Positions 16,350-25,698 of a DNA stretch of 64,000 nt are shown piece after piece. The number at the start of each line of letters is the position of its first letter. Within the stretch, counting starts at the first letter, position 1. This stretch comes from Promethearchaeota archaeon Loki_b32 (GTDB lineage Archaea > Asgardarchaeota > Lokiarchaeia > Sigyniarchaeales > SOKP01). The translations under genes were made by a program, and so were the position numbers. The stretch lies in the NCBI GenBank assembly GCA_005223125.1, contig NJBH01000012.1, positions 41,074-105,073 on the forward strand, read 5' to 3'. The notes under the pieces were generated by a model that ran no database searches, was not told where the DNA came from, and saw only the letters and a program-made list of their open reading frames with translations.

Positions 16350-18884
16350 TTAAAAAAGATCATCATCAAGATCCTCATTACCTTCTGGGAATCTTCCGAA
16401 TTCTAGCATGAATTGTTGAAGTAATTCACTCTCTCTTTTTGTGTACATCGGATCTTCATCATAATCAAAATAACAAGCTTTCGAATTTGTTAACAATTGT
16501 TCTTCCAATCCTAAACGTAAATTAGGGGTTCCTTGTATTAAGATTATTTCTTGATTCTCATTTAAGATTTGAATAGCACCCTCAGTTTCGGGTACATTTT
16601 GTATATTTTCAGAAGTTAGTTCTATCCATTTTTGAGGCGGGAGTTCTACAGCTGAGATTTCAAAACGTAAATCACATCTTAAACATCTATTAGCTTCTTC
16701 TAGAGCTAAATTTTCATCAAAACCCAGTTCAATTTCACTAAAACTACTTTGGCGTTCTTTTAGTGATAAGAGTGGCATTTGTACACGTGGTTTATCATAA
16801 AAACTTTCATCACGTCCCAACCAAGGGTTTGGAGTATCAGGTTCAACAAATAAATCTTCTATTTCGCAATTTCCTCCTAAATATCTATCAATTGAAGAAG
16901 CAGCCTTTCGTCCCATTTCAATTGCATCTACTATAGAACTAGGACTACTTGTAACTTCACCACCAGCAAATATACCCGGAATATTCGTCTCTAATGTTCT
17001 CTCTTTTGTTTGAATTAATCCTCCGGTGGAAATTTTGATTTGACTTTCACTTCCTAAAAGAGATAAATCAGGGATTTGCCCTATAGCCATTATTACCATT
17101 TCGGTTTTAATAGATTTTGTATTGGTTTCGTCAAATATGGGACTAAATAAGTTATTAACATCAAATACCGAATCACAATGGATAAGTTCAATTTCAGAGA
17201 CCTCACCATTCGAGTCAATAACCCTTTTCGGTCCCCATGAACAATTAAGCGTGATGCCTTCGTCTATCGCTTTCTGAATCTCCCATTCATGTGCTGGCAT
17301 GTCTTCTCTGCACTCTAGGCAAGCCAATTGTACCTCTTTAGCTCCTAATCTTTTAGCTGTTAAAGCTACATCAACAGCTACATTACCTCCACCGATCACA
17401 ATGACATTATCGGTTACCTTAACTTCTTCACCAAGATTAACTTTTTTAAGAAAATCTAGACCCCAGAGGATATTTTGTAAATTGGAACCCTCTACATTAA
17501 GCTTTTTAGTATTTTGAGCACCAATCGCCAAAAAAGTAGCATCAAAACCCTTTTCAACTAAATCATCAAGTGTTAAGTGTTCTCCTATAACCTTATCTGT
17601 TTGAATATCAATTCCCAGGCTTAATATATAGTCAAGATCTTTTTGAAGGACGGTTCTTGGTAATCGATATTCAGGAATTCCTACTCTTAACATACCTCCT
17701 ATATAGGAATTAGTTTCAAAAACAGTAACCAAATGTCCAAGTCTTCTCAAATAATATGCTACTGTGAGACCTGAAGGACCAGAGCCTACTACAGCTATCT
17801 TTTTCCCTGTTGAAGAACCTATTTTTAATTTAGGTTTCCATAATTCATTATCATAATCCATTGCAAAACGTTTTAGTGCACAGATAGCAATAGGATCATT
17901 AAGTTGGTTTCGACGGCATTCAAGTTCACAATCATGAAAACAAACTCTTCCTAGAACTGAAGGAAATGGCGTTTTTTCTCGGACGACTGCTGCTGCTTCA
18001 GCATACTTTTTCTCTGAAATGAATCGAATATATCGTGGTACATTAATGCCTAATGGACATGCTTCTCTACAAGGAACAAGCAGTTTTTCACGTTCAGCCC
18101 AAAGGATATCTTTATCTGTAAGTGCTCCTGTTGGACAAACTTCAATACAAGCTCCACAAAATTTACAACCCGATTCCTTGAGTGAAGGTGCAAGACTCCC
18201 TACTATGGTTTCTCCATTTGAATAAACAAATCCTAACGCTTCGATACCACGAACATCTTTACAAACTCTAACGCATCTAGTACATCCGATACATAACTCG
18301 TAATTTCGGATAAAAAGTGGTTCATCTTCAATAATCACACGTCCTTGGGGTTTATAACGTGAAGTATCTTCTCGAATTCCAATATATTCTGCAACTTTTT
18401 GTAATTCGCATCGTCCTATTATTGGACAACATCTTTCATCTACGGGAACATTAGGTGAACATGGCTCACGAGGGCAACCTTCGCGTTGCGCACAAATTAA
18501 ACATGCATGAGGATGCTTTGAAAGTATAGTCACCAACTTTTCTCGACGTAAGGCTTGAATCTCTGGTGAATCAGTTGAAATTTTCATCCCTTCTTCTATA
18601 ATCGTACTACAAGATGTCTGTAATCCTTCATTTCCTTCTATTTTTACAACACATAGTTGACATCCCTGATGTTCTTGGGGTGAATTACCTGATTTATCAT
18701 TTTCGAATTTATTTTTTCCTTGGAAAACATGATCAGTCGGCTTCAATCCTACCAGAGTCGGTAAATCGGGGTGAGCACAAAGACTAGGGATATAAACTCC
18801 TGCTTTTAAAGACGCTTCTAAAATTGTACTCCCTTTCTTAGCTTCAACTTTTGTTCCATCAATTGTGATTGTATTTGTTTCCAT
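16350..18884 (-). CDS. NuoG/GltD-like Fe-S flavoprotein (NAD(P)-dependent oxidoreductase)
   Basis: A fusion of about 844 residues. In order: a [2Fe-2S] ferredoxin domain (1-110) with an insertion of about 30 residues between its first and second Cys; a NuoG-type His/Cys cluster (HPHACLICAQ...CPREPC); two [4Fe-4S] sets (CIGCTRCVRVC and CKFCGACIEVCP); then a GltD/NfnB-like flavoprotein with its own N-terminal Cys motifs, an FAD site (VVGSGPSGLTVAYYLRRLG), an NAD(P) site (VIGGGNVAVDVALTAKRLG) and GIFAGGEV. The last 100 residues are an extra acidic domain ending DDDLF. The start is taken at the ATG 18884, eight bases after a GAGAG, rather than the in-frame GTG at 18893. It probably exchanges electrons between NAD(P)H and ferredoxin, and so could feed the benzoyl-CoA reductase nearby. 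Confidence 0.82.
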   Translation of the reverse strand: METNTITIDGTKVEAKKGSTILEASLKAGVYIPSLCAHPDLPTLVGLKPTDHVFQGKNKFENDKSGNSPQEHQGCQLCVVKIEGNEGLQTSCSTIIEEGMKISTDSPEIQALRREKLVTILSKHPHACLICAQREGCPREPCSPNVPVDERCCPIIGRCELQKVAEYIGIREDTSRYKPQGRVIIEDEPLFIRNYELCIGCTRCVRVCKDVRGIEALGFVYSNGETIVGSLAPSLKESGCKFCGACIEVCPTGALTDKDILWAEREKLLVPCREACPLGINVPRYIRFISEKKYAEAAAVVREKTPFPSVLGRVCFHDCELECRRNQLNDPIAICALKRFAMDYDNELWKPKLKIGSSTGKKIAVVGSGPSGLTVAYYLRRLGHLVTVFETNSYIGGMLRVGIPEYRLPRTVLQKDLDYILSLGIDIQTDKVIGEHLTLDDLVEKGFDATFLAIGAQNTKKLNVEGSNLQNILWGLDFLKKVNLGEEVKVTDNVIVIGGGNVAVDVALTAKRLGAKEVQLACLECREDMPAHEWEIQKAIDEGITLNCSWGPKRVIDSNGEVSEIELIHCDSVFDVNNLFSPIFDETNTKSIKTEMVIMAIGQIPDLSLLGSESQIKISTGGLIQTKERTLETNIPGIFAGGEVTSSPSSIVDAIEMGRKAASSIDRYLGGNCEIEDLFVEPDTPNPWLGRDESFYDKPRVQMPLLSLKERQSSFSEIELGFDENLALEEANRCLRCDLRFEISAVELPPQKWIELTSENIQNVPETEGAIQILNENQEIILIQGTPNLRLGLEEQLLTNSKACYFDYDEDPMYTKRESELLQQFMLEFGRFPEGNEDLDDDLF

Positions 18885-19127
18885 ATTAAACACTCTCTAA
18901 ATATAATTAACCATAAAATTAATTACTTTTTTTCCCCATAATATTAATTTTTAATTGTTTCATTTCGTTTCTCGAAAGAACTTCAGTATATAAGGATCAA
19001 TTTTTACTATTTGATAAGAATTTCGAGAAAAAAAAGATGAATATTTTCATAAAGAATTATAAGAGTGTAAACACGATTTTATAATAAAACCATACAATCA
19101 ACTTAATAAATAATGTGAGCTAAACTA

Positions 19128-20531
19128 ATGAACAGATTTTTAGATGAGAATTTTCTTTTACAAACAGAAACGGCAAGGAAACTTTATCACGAGTACGCAG
19201 AAAGGATGCCTATTTTTGATTATCATTGTCATCTACCTGTGAAAGATATTGCTAATGATATCTGTTTTGATAACCTAAGTCAAGCATGGCTAGCTGGAGA
19301 TCATTATAAATGGCGTTTGATGCGCAGTAATGGCATAGCTGAGAAATTCTGTACTGGTGATGCTACCGATTATGAAAAATTTGAAAAATGGGCAGAAACA
19401 GTTCCATTAGCAATCCGCAATCCATTGTATCACTGGACTCATTTGGAACTTCAAAGATATTTTAATATAAGTGATTTATTAAGCCCAAAGACATGTAAAA
19501 ATATTTACGATCATTGTTCAAGGATGCTTCAATCGCCAGAATTCTCAGTTCGGAATTTACTACTTAAAATGAATGTAAAACTTATCTGTACAACAGATGA
19601 TCCAATTGATTCTTTGGATTATCATAAAAAAATTAAGGATGATGGCTTTAGGGTTAAAGTTCTTCCTACTTTCAGACCAGACAAGGCTATGGCTGTAAAT
19701 AACAGTGCTGGATATAACAATTATATTTCCAAATTAAGAGGAATCTCTGGAATTGATATAAAAAATTTTACAAGTTTGATGGAAGCATTAGAAATTCGTC
19801 ATAAATATTTTCATGATAGGGGTTGTCGAGTTGCCGACCATGGAATCTTGTCTTTCTATGCTGAAAGTTATACAGATGTGGAAATAGAAAAAATAACTAA
19901 TAAGGTTCTTTTAGGGAGAGAACTATCTGAGATGGAAATTTCTAAATTTAAATCTGCATTTCTCTATGAAATTGCTAGATTAAATCATAAACGTGGGTGG
20001 GTACAACAGTTTCATGTTGGAGCACTTCGTAATATTAACACTCGATTATTCAACGAACTTGGACCTGATATTGGATGTGATTCGATAGGTGATCGCAACT
20101 ATGGAGAAGAAATGGCTAGATTTTTAGATAAACTTGATCAATCACAAGAGCTTACAAAAACTATACTGTATAATTTGAATCCTCGAGACAATGAATTAAT
20201 TGCAGCTATGACTGGTAATTTTCAAGATGGATCTTTTCCCGGCAAAATGCAATTTGGTCCCAGTTGGTGGTTTTTAGATCAAATTGATGGGATGACCAAA
20301 CAAATTAATAATCTCTCTAATTTTGGATTGTTGGGGCGTTTTATTGGCATGACTACGGATTCTCGAAGCTTTTTATCATTTCCAAGGCATGAATATTTTC
20401 GTAGAATATTATGCAATTTGATCGGAGCGGATGTTGAAAATGGAGAAATTCCCTCTGATATGAACTTAATTGGAGATGTAATTGAAAATATATGTTATAA
20501 TAATGCGGTTAATTATTTTAAATTATTGTAG
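19128..20531 (+). CDS. uxaC: Glucuronate isomerase
   Basis: A 467-residue protein of the usual UxaC length, recognisable from end to end: FLLQTETARKLYHEYA, the metal-binding FDYHCHLPVKDIA, DHYKWRLMRSNGI, CTTDDPIDSL, QFHVGALRNIN and GMTTDSRSF. It isomerises D-glucuronate to D-fructuronate (or galacturonate to tagaturonate) in the cytoplasm. No other hexuronate gene (uxaA/B, kdgK, transporter) is in the window, and it stands alone between two leftward units. This bacterial-type enzyme may have come by transfer, which is inference. Confidence 0.93.
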   Translation: MNRFLDENFLLQTETARKLYHEYAERMPIFDYHCHLPVKDIANDICFDNLSQAWLAGDHYKWRLMRSNGIAEKFCTGDATDYEKFEKWAETVPLAIRNPLYHWTHLELQRYFNISDLLSPKTCKNIYDHCSRMLQSPEFSVRNLLLKMNVKLICTTDDPIDSLDYHKKIKDDGFRVKVLPTFRPDKAMAVNNSAGYNNYISKLRGISGIDIKNFTSLMEALEIRHKYFHDRGCRVADHGILSFYAESYTDVEIEKITNKVLLGRELSEMEISKFKSAFLYEIARLNHKRGWVQQFHVGALRNINTRLFNELGPDIGCDSIGDRNYGEEMARFLDKLDQSQELTKTILYNLNPRDNELIAAMTGNFQDGSFPGKMQFGPSWWFLDQIDGMTKQINNLSNFGLLGRFIGMTTDSRSFLSFPRHEYFRRILCNLIGADVENGEIPSDMNLIGDVIENICYNNAVNYFKLL

Positions 20532-20576
20532 TTATATCGAATTTAAAAAATAAGTAAAAAAGAAAGGATCTTTATC

Positions 20577-20867
20577 TTACCAAGAATGAGTTATTGCTCC
20601 AAGTTCACAGACTTTTACACATGGTAATTCTTTTTCTTCACCACTAGGTTTACAAGGAGCACATGAGTACTTTATCTTCTTGCGGTGTTCATCAGAAACG
20701 GTTGCAATAATTTCATCACCTAAAGGATCTAATTCATCTTCTGCCATTTCAAGAACTCCAGCGGGGCATACTTCTACACATTTACCACATGAATTACATA
20801 AATCCGTATCAATAGTAATAAAATATTCTCCTGAACCATCCTTATAACCATAGTTTGCCTTTGCCAT
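20577..20867 (-). CDS. bzdM: Ferredoxin of the benzoyl-CoA reductase operon (bzdM-like)
   Basis: A 96-residue ferredoxin with a normal first cluster motif (CNSCGKCVEVCPAGV at about 24-38). The second is unusual, C-x2-C followed after about 10 residues by C-x3-C (CAPC...CVKVCELGAI). It is the last gene of the leftward operon, 38 bp after bzdQ, the place held by bzdM in the Azoarcus-type bzdNOPQM cluster. By family it would be the low-potential electron donor to the reductase. A weak AAGGGA precedes the ATG. The gene converges with uxaC, with only 45 bp between the stop codons. Confidence 0.82.
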   Translation of the reverse strand: MAKANYGYKDGSGEYFITIDTDLCNSCGKCVEVCPAGVLEMAEDELDPLGDEIIATVSDEHRKKIKYSCAPCKPSGEEKELPCVKVCELGAITHSW

Positions 20868-20905
20868 TTATTTCCCTTTATTTTTAATTAATTATTAAAA
20901 TAAAT

Positions 20906-21793
20906 CTAAGATTTTTTACGTTCTTTTTCAACAAGAGCTTTAGCAAACAAAGCGGCGCCAATTGCTCCTGCAAGTTGGGGGTCAATACTAGGTTCTGGAG
21001 CTTTGAGTTTCAACTCATCTTCGATTCTCTTTACAACTCCAATATTTTTAGCGATACCTCCAGTTATGGCAAACTTCTCTTCTATTCCAAGTCGTAATAA
21101 CAGTGTTACAACACGATGTGCCATAGCTGAACAATATGCTGCTAAGACTTTTTCTTTTGGCCAACCTTTTCTAAGCAATCCAACGGCTTCTGATTTGGCA
21201 AATACTACACAAGTACTACTAACTGGTTCAGGTTCTTCTTCAACCTCTAAGGACATTTTTCCTACATCATTAATGTGTACTTGAAGCAAATCTGCAAAAA
21301 CTTCCATCCCTCTACCTGTTCCTGCTGCACATTTGTCATTCATGAGGAAAGCAGTTACTTTACCGCGTTGATCACAGCGTATTGCTTTACAATCTTGACC
21401 ACCCATATCTAACACAGTCCTTATCTCAGGACCGTAAATAAAGTTTGCACCTCGTGCATGACAAGCTATTTCTGTAATTGCTCGTTTTGCGAACGAAACA
21501 TTAACTCTTCCATATCCTGTTCCAACAATATATTGAATTTTATCTAAAGATAATCCCGTTCCATCAAGTGCCCAATCCATAGCATTATTAGCGCTATCTG
21601 GACTATCACTACCAGTTCGCATACTTGAATAACAATAAATTTTCCCATCAACCATTATTACTGCTTGGGTACTGACTGAGCCAACGTCTACGCCAGCCGA
21701 TATAATATCAACATCTTTCCAATTAAGATCGGGGTTAGTATAACGTGATTCGGTCCATCTCCAATATTCTTTATTTGATTCTGCATTTGACAT
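20906..21793 (-). CDS. bzdQ: Benzoyl-CoA reductase subunit Q (BcrD-like, ATPase/activator)
   Basis: A protein of about 295 residues from the BadF/BadG/BcrA/BcrD ATPase family. ASKHA-fold phosphate motifs are GVDVGSVSTQAVIM and DMGGQDCKAI. The two Cys that hold half of the inter-subunit [4Fe-4S] cluster lie in NDKCAAGTGRG and SSTCVVFAKSE, and TGGIAKN closes the nucleotide site. I place the start at the ATG 21793, because the in-frame ATG at 21808 overlaps a GGAGG that is eight bases from 21793 and so serves as ribosome binding site. It begins one base after the bzdP stop, consistent with coupled synthesis of the P/Q pair that hydrolyses ATP to drive electrons onto benzoyl-CoA. Confidence 0.9.
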   Translation of the reverse strand: MSNAESNKEYWRWTESRYTNPDLNWKDVDIISAGVDVGSVSTQAVIMVDGKIYCYSSMRTGSDSPDSANNAMDWALDGTGLSLDKIQYIVGTGYGRVNVSFAKRAITEIACHARGANFIYGPEIRTVLDMGGQDCKAIRCDQRGKVTAFLMNDKCAAGTGRGMEVFADLLQVHINDVGKMSLEVEEEPEPVSSTCVVFAKSEAVGLLRKGWPKEKVLAAYCSAMAHRVVTLLLRLGIEEKFAITGGIAKNIGVVKRIEDELKLKAPEPSIDPQLAGAIGAALFAKALVEKERKKS

Positions 21794-21794
21794 A

Positions 21795-22583
21795 TTAATA
21801 ACCTCCAATTTTATCTTGCGCTACAAGCGCAGCTCCTAAAGCACTCACATATTCTGGAGCTACCCCATCTTTTGGTACTAAGAGCCCAAAACCTAAGTTT
21901 CTGTTCATTGAATCAACAAATCCAATATTATTCGCAACTCCGCCTATCAATGCGACATCTTTCTCAATACCTATTTGACGTACCATACTCGTGTTTCTAT
22001 CCGCAATTGCGTCATGAACAGCTCGAATAATGTCTTCTTTAAGAGTTTTTTGGTGAATTAAGGACACTACCTCTGATTCTGCAAAAATTGTACATTGTGC
22101 GTTTATAGGAATTTGTTTTGCTGATTTTAAAGATAATTCTCCCATATTTTCGATATCTACTTCTAATGCTCTTGACATAGCTTCTATAAATGCACCTGCT
22201 CCCGCCGCACATTTTTCATTTATTCCAAAATCTTTAACTTTTCCTTTATCATCGATTTTTATTACTAATCCTTCTTCTGCTCCGATATCAATTATAGTAC
22301 GAGCTGAAGGGAAGATAGAATAAGTACCCCGAGCATCTGCCGTTATCGTAGTGATTGTATTATGGGAAAACTTAATTGCTTCCATCCCTGCTCCTGTAGC
22401 AGTAATATGTTCAATTTCTTCACGTTTAATTCCTGCTTTTTCTAGAGCACTCTTTAATGCTTGTTCTGCTGATTCTTCTTGGTCAAAACCACTTAATACA
22501 GAAGCTGTTGATAAAACAACACCTTCTTTTACAATACATACTTTTGTATTTTTTGAGCCACAATCAATTCCAGCTGTTATCAT
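21795..22583 (-). CDS. bzdP: Benzoyl-CoA reductase subunit P (BcrA-like, ATPase/activator)
   Basis: A 262-residue second ATPase subunit: GIDCGSKNTKVCIV and DIGAEEGLVIK (nucleotide site), NEKCAAGAGAFIEAMSRAL and NAQCTIFAESEVVSL (cluster Cys), IGGVANN. The size is the point: both ATPase subunits here are short, as in Azoarcus-type BzdP/BzdQ, whereas the Thauera-type BcrA is much longer (over 400 residues). The start ATG lacks a clear ribosome binding site. A membrane-protein gene separates it from bzdO. Confidence 0.88.
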   Translation of the reverse strand: MITAGIDCGSKNTKVCIVKEGVVLSTASVLSGFDQEESAEQALKSALEKAGIKREEIEHITATGAGMEAIKFSHNTITTITADARGTYSIFPSARTIIDIGAEEGLVIKIDDKGKVKDFGINEKCAAGAGAFIEAMSRALEVDIENMGELSLKSAKQIPINAQCTIFAESEVVSLIHQKTLKEDIIRAVHDAIADRNTSMVRQIGIEKDVALIGGVANNIGFVDSMNRNLGFGLLVPKDGVAPEYVSALGAALVAQDKIGGY

Positions 22584-22630
22584 ATTAAACCATTTTTCAT
22601 TTTTTGTTTTAAATCATTATTTTTTTAAAT

Positions 22631-23110
22631 TTAATTATTAACATCATTGAATTTTAATCGATTTAGCAAGAGGACTAATATTAAATCGAAAATCATTAAA
22701 ATTGGGATAGGAAAGATTATAACAAATAAATTATCTCCATCTGAATTCCTAATAAATATTCTAGGTATAGATAATACTAAAGGAACTATCTCACTAATAA
22801 TACCAATTAAAAAAAATTGTATTTTATTATATTTACCAACAATTAGTAGTAAAACATATATTACAAAGACAAGTCTAAAAAAAACAAATTCAAAATAATA
22901 AAGAAATGCACTGAAAAATCTTACTGAATACCATGCAGGGCTAAGAGGAACTTCCCATATCATTGAAACAATACTGTTTGGGCCCTGTGGAGCAAGATCT
23001 ATCATAATACCGAAAGGAAGTAAGAAAACTCCCAGAATTGTTAAAACACCAATTATTATTAATATATATCTTTTCATGAGATTATTTCTTATCATGTATT
23101 TTTTTTCCAA
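22631..23110 (-). CDS. Multi-pass membrane protein inserted between bzdO and bzdP
   Basis: I do not recognise the family. About 159 residues with four hydrophobic helices (near 15-36, 65-92, 97-115 and 130-150) and few charged loops; no metal or catalytic motif. It begins at TTG 23110 or at the ATGs 23095 or 23077; the last would start MKRYILIIIG. It lies 11 bp after bzdO and 47 bp before bzdP on the same strand, so it is inside the reductase operon. Known class I clusters I am aware of do not have a membrane protein here. It could be a membrane anchor, a transporter piece or a chance insertion. Confidence 0.65.
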   Translation of the reverse strand: MEKKYMIRNNLMKRYILIIIGVLTILGVFLLPFGIMIDLAPQGPNSIVSMIWEVPLSPAWYSVRFFSAFLYYFEFVFFRLVFVIYVLLLIVGKYNKIQFFLIGIISEIVPLVLSIPRIFIRNSDGDNLFVIIFPIPILMIFDLILVLLLNRLKFNDVNN

Positions 23111-23121
23111 TATTACTCTAT

Positions 23122-24438
23122 TTATTTCAAATCAATTTTTTCTATCTCTAATGATTCCATAAAAGCATCTACACGCTTCATAGTTCGCTCAAGATCGAAT
23201 TCTCTCTCATCTCCCATGTTTCCTTCAAATGGCATTGTTGGAATCCCAGATTGTTGAATCGCTAAACGATTTTCCGCAATTCCAAGACTTAATCCTTCAC
23301 ATCCCCTATTAAAATGAAGAAAAACTCCATCTAGTTTCCATTCATTGGCGATCCGAATCATCATATCAGATTTGAGTTTTGGATGGTAAAAGTGTTGCCA
23401 TTCTGGTTTACTCAAATTCCAATCTGCGAGAGCTCGTAGTGCTTCATCTCGATTAGTTATCTCAATATCAGGAATCGTCTTTGGACCCCAGGAACCATCT
23501 TCTTTATCTTCCCATAATCCTATAAGGCCAAAAGTGTAAAGACTCCCTATAGAAACGCAACCATAATGCTCTAAATAGCGAAAAATTCTTAAAAAAGCCC
23601 ATGGAGGTTGAGTATCCGTCATAATTCGACATCGCTCATTTCCAACAGCAGCTATGCCTCTCTCGACACGATCCTTTACTTCTGGATATAGCTCTTTTTC
23701 ATAGAAATCTGCTGCCCATTGAGCTGATTTTCTTAACGTCCCCAAAACATATAAAGAATACATAGATTTCTCGTCTAAAGGAGCAGGGATTGCTTTATTA
23801 AGTTCACATATTGCAGCCCAATAATGGCATGATCGGAATTCATTTTTAACTGCTTTAATTAAGAGTTCATCATCATAATCTCTTCCTGTGATCTTTTCAA
23901 GCCATTTAATTCCATCATGCATCTGACCAACAATATAGTTGATCTTATGTTCTGTTCGTTCTTCATATGGACCTACTGAAACATCAATTGAAAACATTGG
24001 AATCCCTCCTTCGAGGTCACTTGCTACTTGATACCACTTAGCATGGGAACAACAAATATGATCTTGCCAGATGAAATCAGGCTTGGGAAATTCTTCGGAG
24101 AATTGTGGCCACGCATATTTATTTATAAGAATAGATCCCCAATAATTTCGCATATAAGAACAGAGATCTCGTGCAAACCCCTTTGCTTCAGCTGCTTCCT
24201 GACATTCTAAGGCTAATTTATCATTGAATGCAACAGTAGCACCATAAGGTTCTCCCGTCAATGAATATATATCCTCTCCTAAACCAGCAGGAATTGCATC
24301 AAAACTCCATGCACCTCCGGCCCATCGGAGTCCACCCTTATCATGAGCCTCAGCAAAATCTCTATAATAATTCTCTCTGAGAATTTTAGCATTATTCCAA
24401 CACTTTAATGGTTCCATTGGATATTTTGTTTCTGTCAT
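23122..24438 (-). CDS. bzdO: Benzoyl-CoA reductase subunit O (BcrB-like, catalytic)
   Basis: A 438-residue catalytic subunit of the BCR/2-hydroxyacyl-CoA dehydratase family. Recognisable segments include [20 protein letters not shown] near the N-terminus, [16 protein letters not shown] (Cys at the active-site cluster), [18 protein letters not shown] and [14 protein letters not shown]. With BzdN it forms the module that binds benzoyl-CoA and performs the two-electron ring reduction to cyclohexa-1,5-diene-1-carbonyl-CoA. A strong AGGAGGT ribosome binding site precedes the ATG. It lies 11 bp after bzdN. Confidence 0.92.
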   Translation of the reverse strand: MTETKYPMEPLKCWNNAKILRENYYRDFAEAHDKGGLRWAGGAWSFDAIPAGLGEDIYSLTGEPYGATVAFNDKLALECQEAAEAKGFARDLCSYMRNYWGSILINKYAWPQFSEEFPKPDFIWQDHICCSHAKWYQVASDLEGGIPMFSIDVSVGPYEERTEHKINYIVGQMHDGIKWLEKITGRDYDDELLIKAVKNEFRSCHYWAAICELNKAIPAPLDEKSMYSLYVLGTLRKSAQWAADFYEKELYPEVKDRVERGIAAVGNERCRIMTDTQPPWAFLRIFRYLEHYGCVSIGSLYTFGLIGLWEDKEDGSWGPKTIPDIEITNRDEALRALADWNLSKPEWQHFYHPKLKSDMMIRIANEWKLDGVFLHFNRGCEGLSLGIAENRLAIQQSGIPTMPFEGNMGDEREFDLERTMKRVDAFMESLEIEKIDLK

Positions 24439-24449
24439 TTTTATACCTC

Positions 24450-25574
24450 CTAAAAAAGATCCTCCTCTCTTAATATTTCTAAAAACGCCTCAACACGCGT
24501 TTTAAATTGACCAATTGGTACGGTAACATCAAATTCAAGGAATATTGTAGGAACTCCAACATCATTCTCTAAGGCTTTCTTGATTGCAGGGGTGTCCAAT
24601 TCGTGTGGGTCGCAAAACTTCATTTGCATAACGATAGCTCCTTGTATATCATATTCCTTTGCTAATTTAACAATGTGGTCTACCCGTGTTCTTTCAGGCC
24701 AGTCTTTGCTCGGACAGGGTATACGTTTTACATATCGTTCTGCGATTGATGCTAATGCATCTCCATTTGTATTTACTTCTTCATAAAAATATCGAGTACC
24801 AGTACAATGTTCATCAATAACAATTCTCGAACCTAAATCCTCAACCATGGCTATAAATTTAGTATCATCGTCCTCAGAGCCTAATATCATAAGTCGTTCA
24901 CCAGGTTCATCTAAACTTCTTGAGGGAAGCTTTTCTAAAAGTTCTACTAAAGCTTTATTATGTTCTCGTTTATCAACCATCTGGGAAGATACTACCATAA
25001 TCATTGCTTCAAGCCCCGTCAATGGTGGATTTGGCTGTTTTCTAAGCTCATATACTTGCTGTAAAAGCCGTCTATTAGTATTCATAATCTCAATTCCTCG
25101 TTTGAGATCCTCTTCAGTAATTTCTTTTCCTGTCCATTCTTCAACTGCTTTCTTGAATTCTTTTAGCTCCTCTGTTAAATAAGGAATCGCTCGAGGGCTC
25201 TGAATGTGCATTGGATGTGTTAAATAATATGTAAAGTCCACAGGAATATGAAGATCCCAGCTAGTAAAAGTTTGTCTAATATGGAGACAACTTTGAGCAA
25301 TTGTAATTCCATCTAGATAATCAAATCTACCCTTTAATCCCTGCGCTAAACAATCACGGCAGAAAGGGCAAAACATAGCAAAAATATGCGGTTCAGAGAC
25401 ATCTTGTGGCTCGTGACTACCCAATATCCTTACTGGTAGAATATCAGCAGCATAGAGGATTTCTTCAGGTACATATGTACAGAAAGTTCCTATTACTTTA
25501 CCACCAGTACGTTCTTTCCATTTTTTCGCATATTCATGACGGTTTTCATACCAGTCTTTAAATTGTTCAAACAC
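24450..25574 (-). CDS. bzdN: Benzoyl-CoA reductase subunit N (BcrC-like, catalytic)
   Basis: A catalytic subunit of about 374 residues: [40 protein letters not shown] and [10 protein letters not shown] are near-diagnostic for the class I BcrC/BzdN subunit, with [12 protein letters not shown] in the C-terminal half. The start is probably the GTG at 25574: the in-frame ATG at 25589 is itself part of ATGGAGG, whose GGAGG lies eight bases before that GTG. With BzdO it carries the active-site [4Fe-4S] cluster. It is the first reductase gene of the operon, 125 bp after the dehydrogenase. Confidence 0.92.
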   Translation of the reverse strand: MFEQFKDWYENRHEYAKKWKERTGGKVIGTFCTYVPEEILYAADILPVRILGSHEPQDVSEPHIFAMFCPFCRDCLAQGLKGRFDYLDGITIAQSCLHIRQTFTSWDLHIPVDFTYYLTHPMHIQSPRAIPYLTEELKEFKKAVEEWTGKEITEEDLKRGIEIMNTNRRLLQQVYELRKQPNPPLTGLEAMIMVVSSQMVDKREHNKALVELLEKLPSRSLDEPGERLMILGSEDDDTKFIAMVEDLGSRIVIDEHCTGTRYFYEEVNTNGDALASIAERYVKRIPCPSKDWPERTRVDHIVKLAKEYDIQGAIVMQMKFCDPHELDTPAIKKALENDVGVPTIFLEFDVTVPIGQFKTRVEAFLEILREEDLF

Positions 25575-25698
25575 ACTTATTGCCTCCATTTATACTGATT
25601 CTATAATAATTATCATAATAAACCATTTTAATTCAAATATCCCCTTGATTCATTCTATTTTGGAAAGTTAAAAGTAAATTAAAAATTTTATTAAACCT

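Noticed and set aside
24450..25589. bzdN and bzdO as 2-hydroxyglutaryl-CoA dehydratase subunits
   Set aside because: The [14 protein letters not shown] and [12 protein letters not shown] segments, four-subunit layout and linked dch/had/oah genes fit benzoyl-CoA reductase far better.
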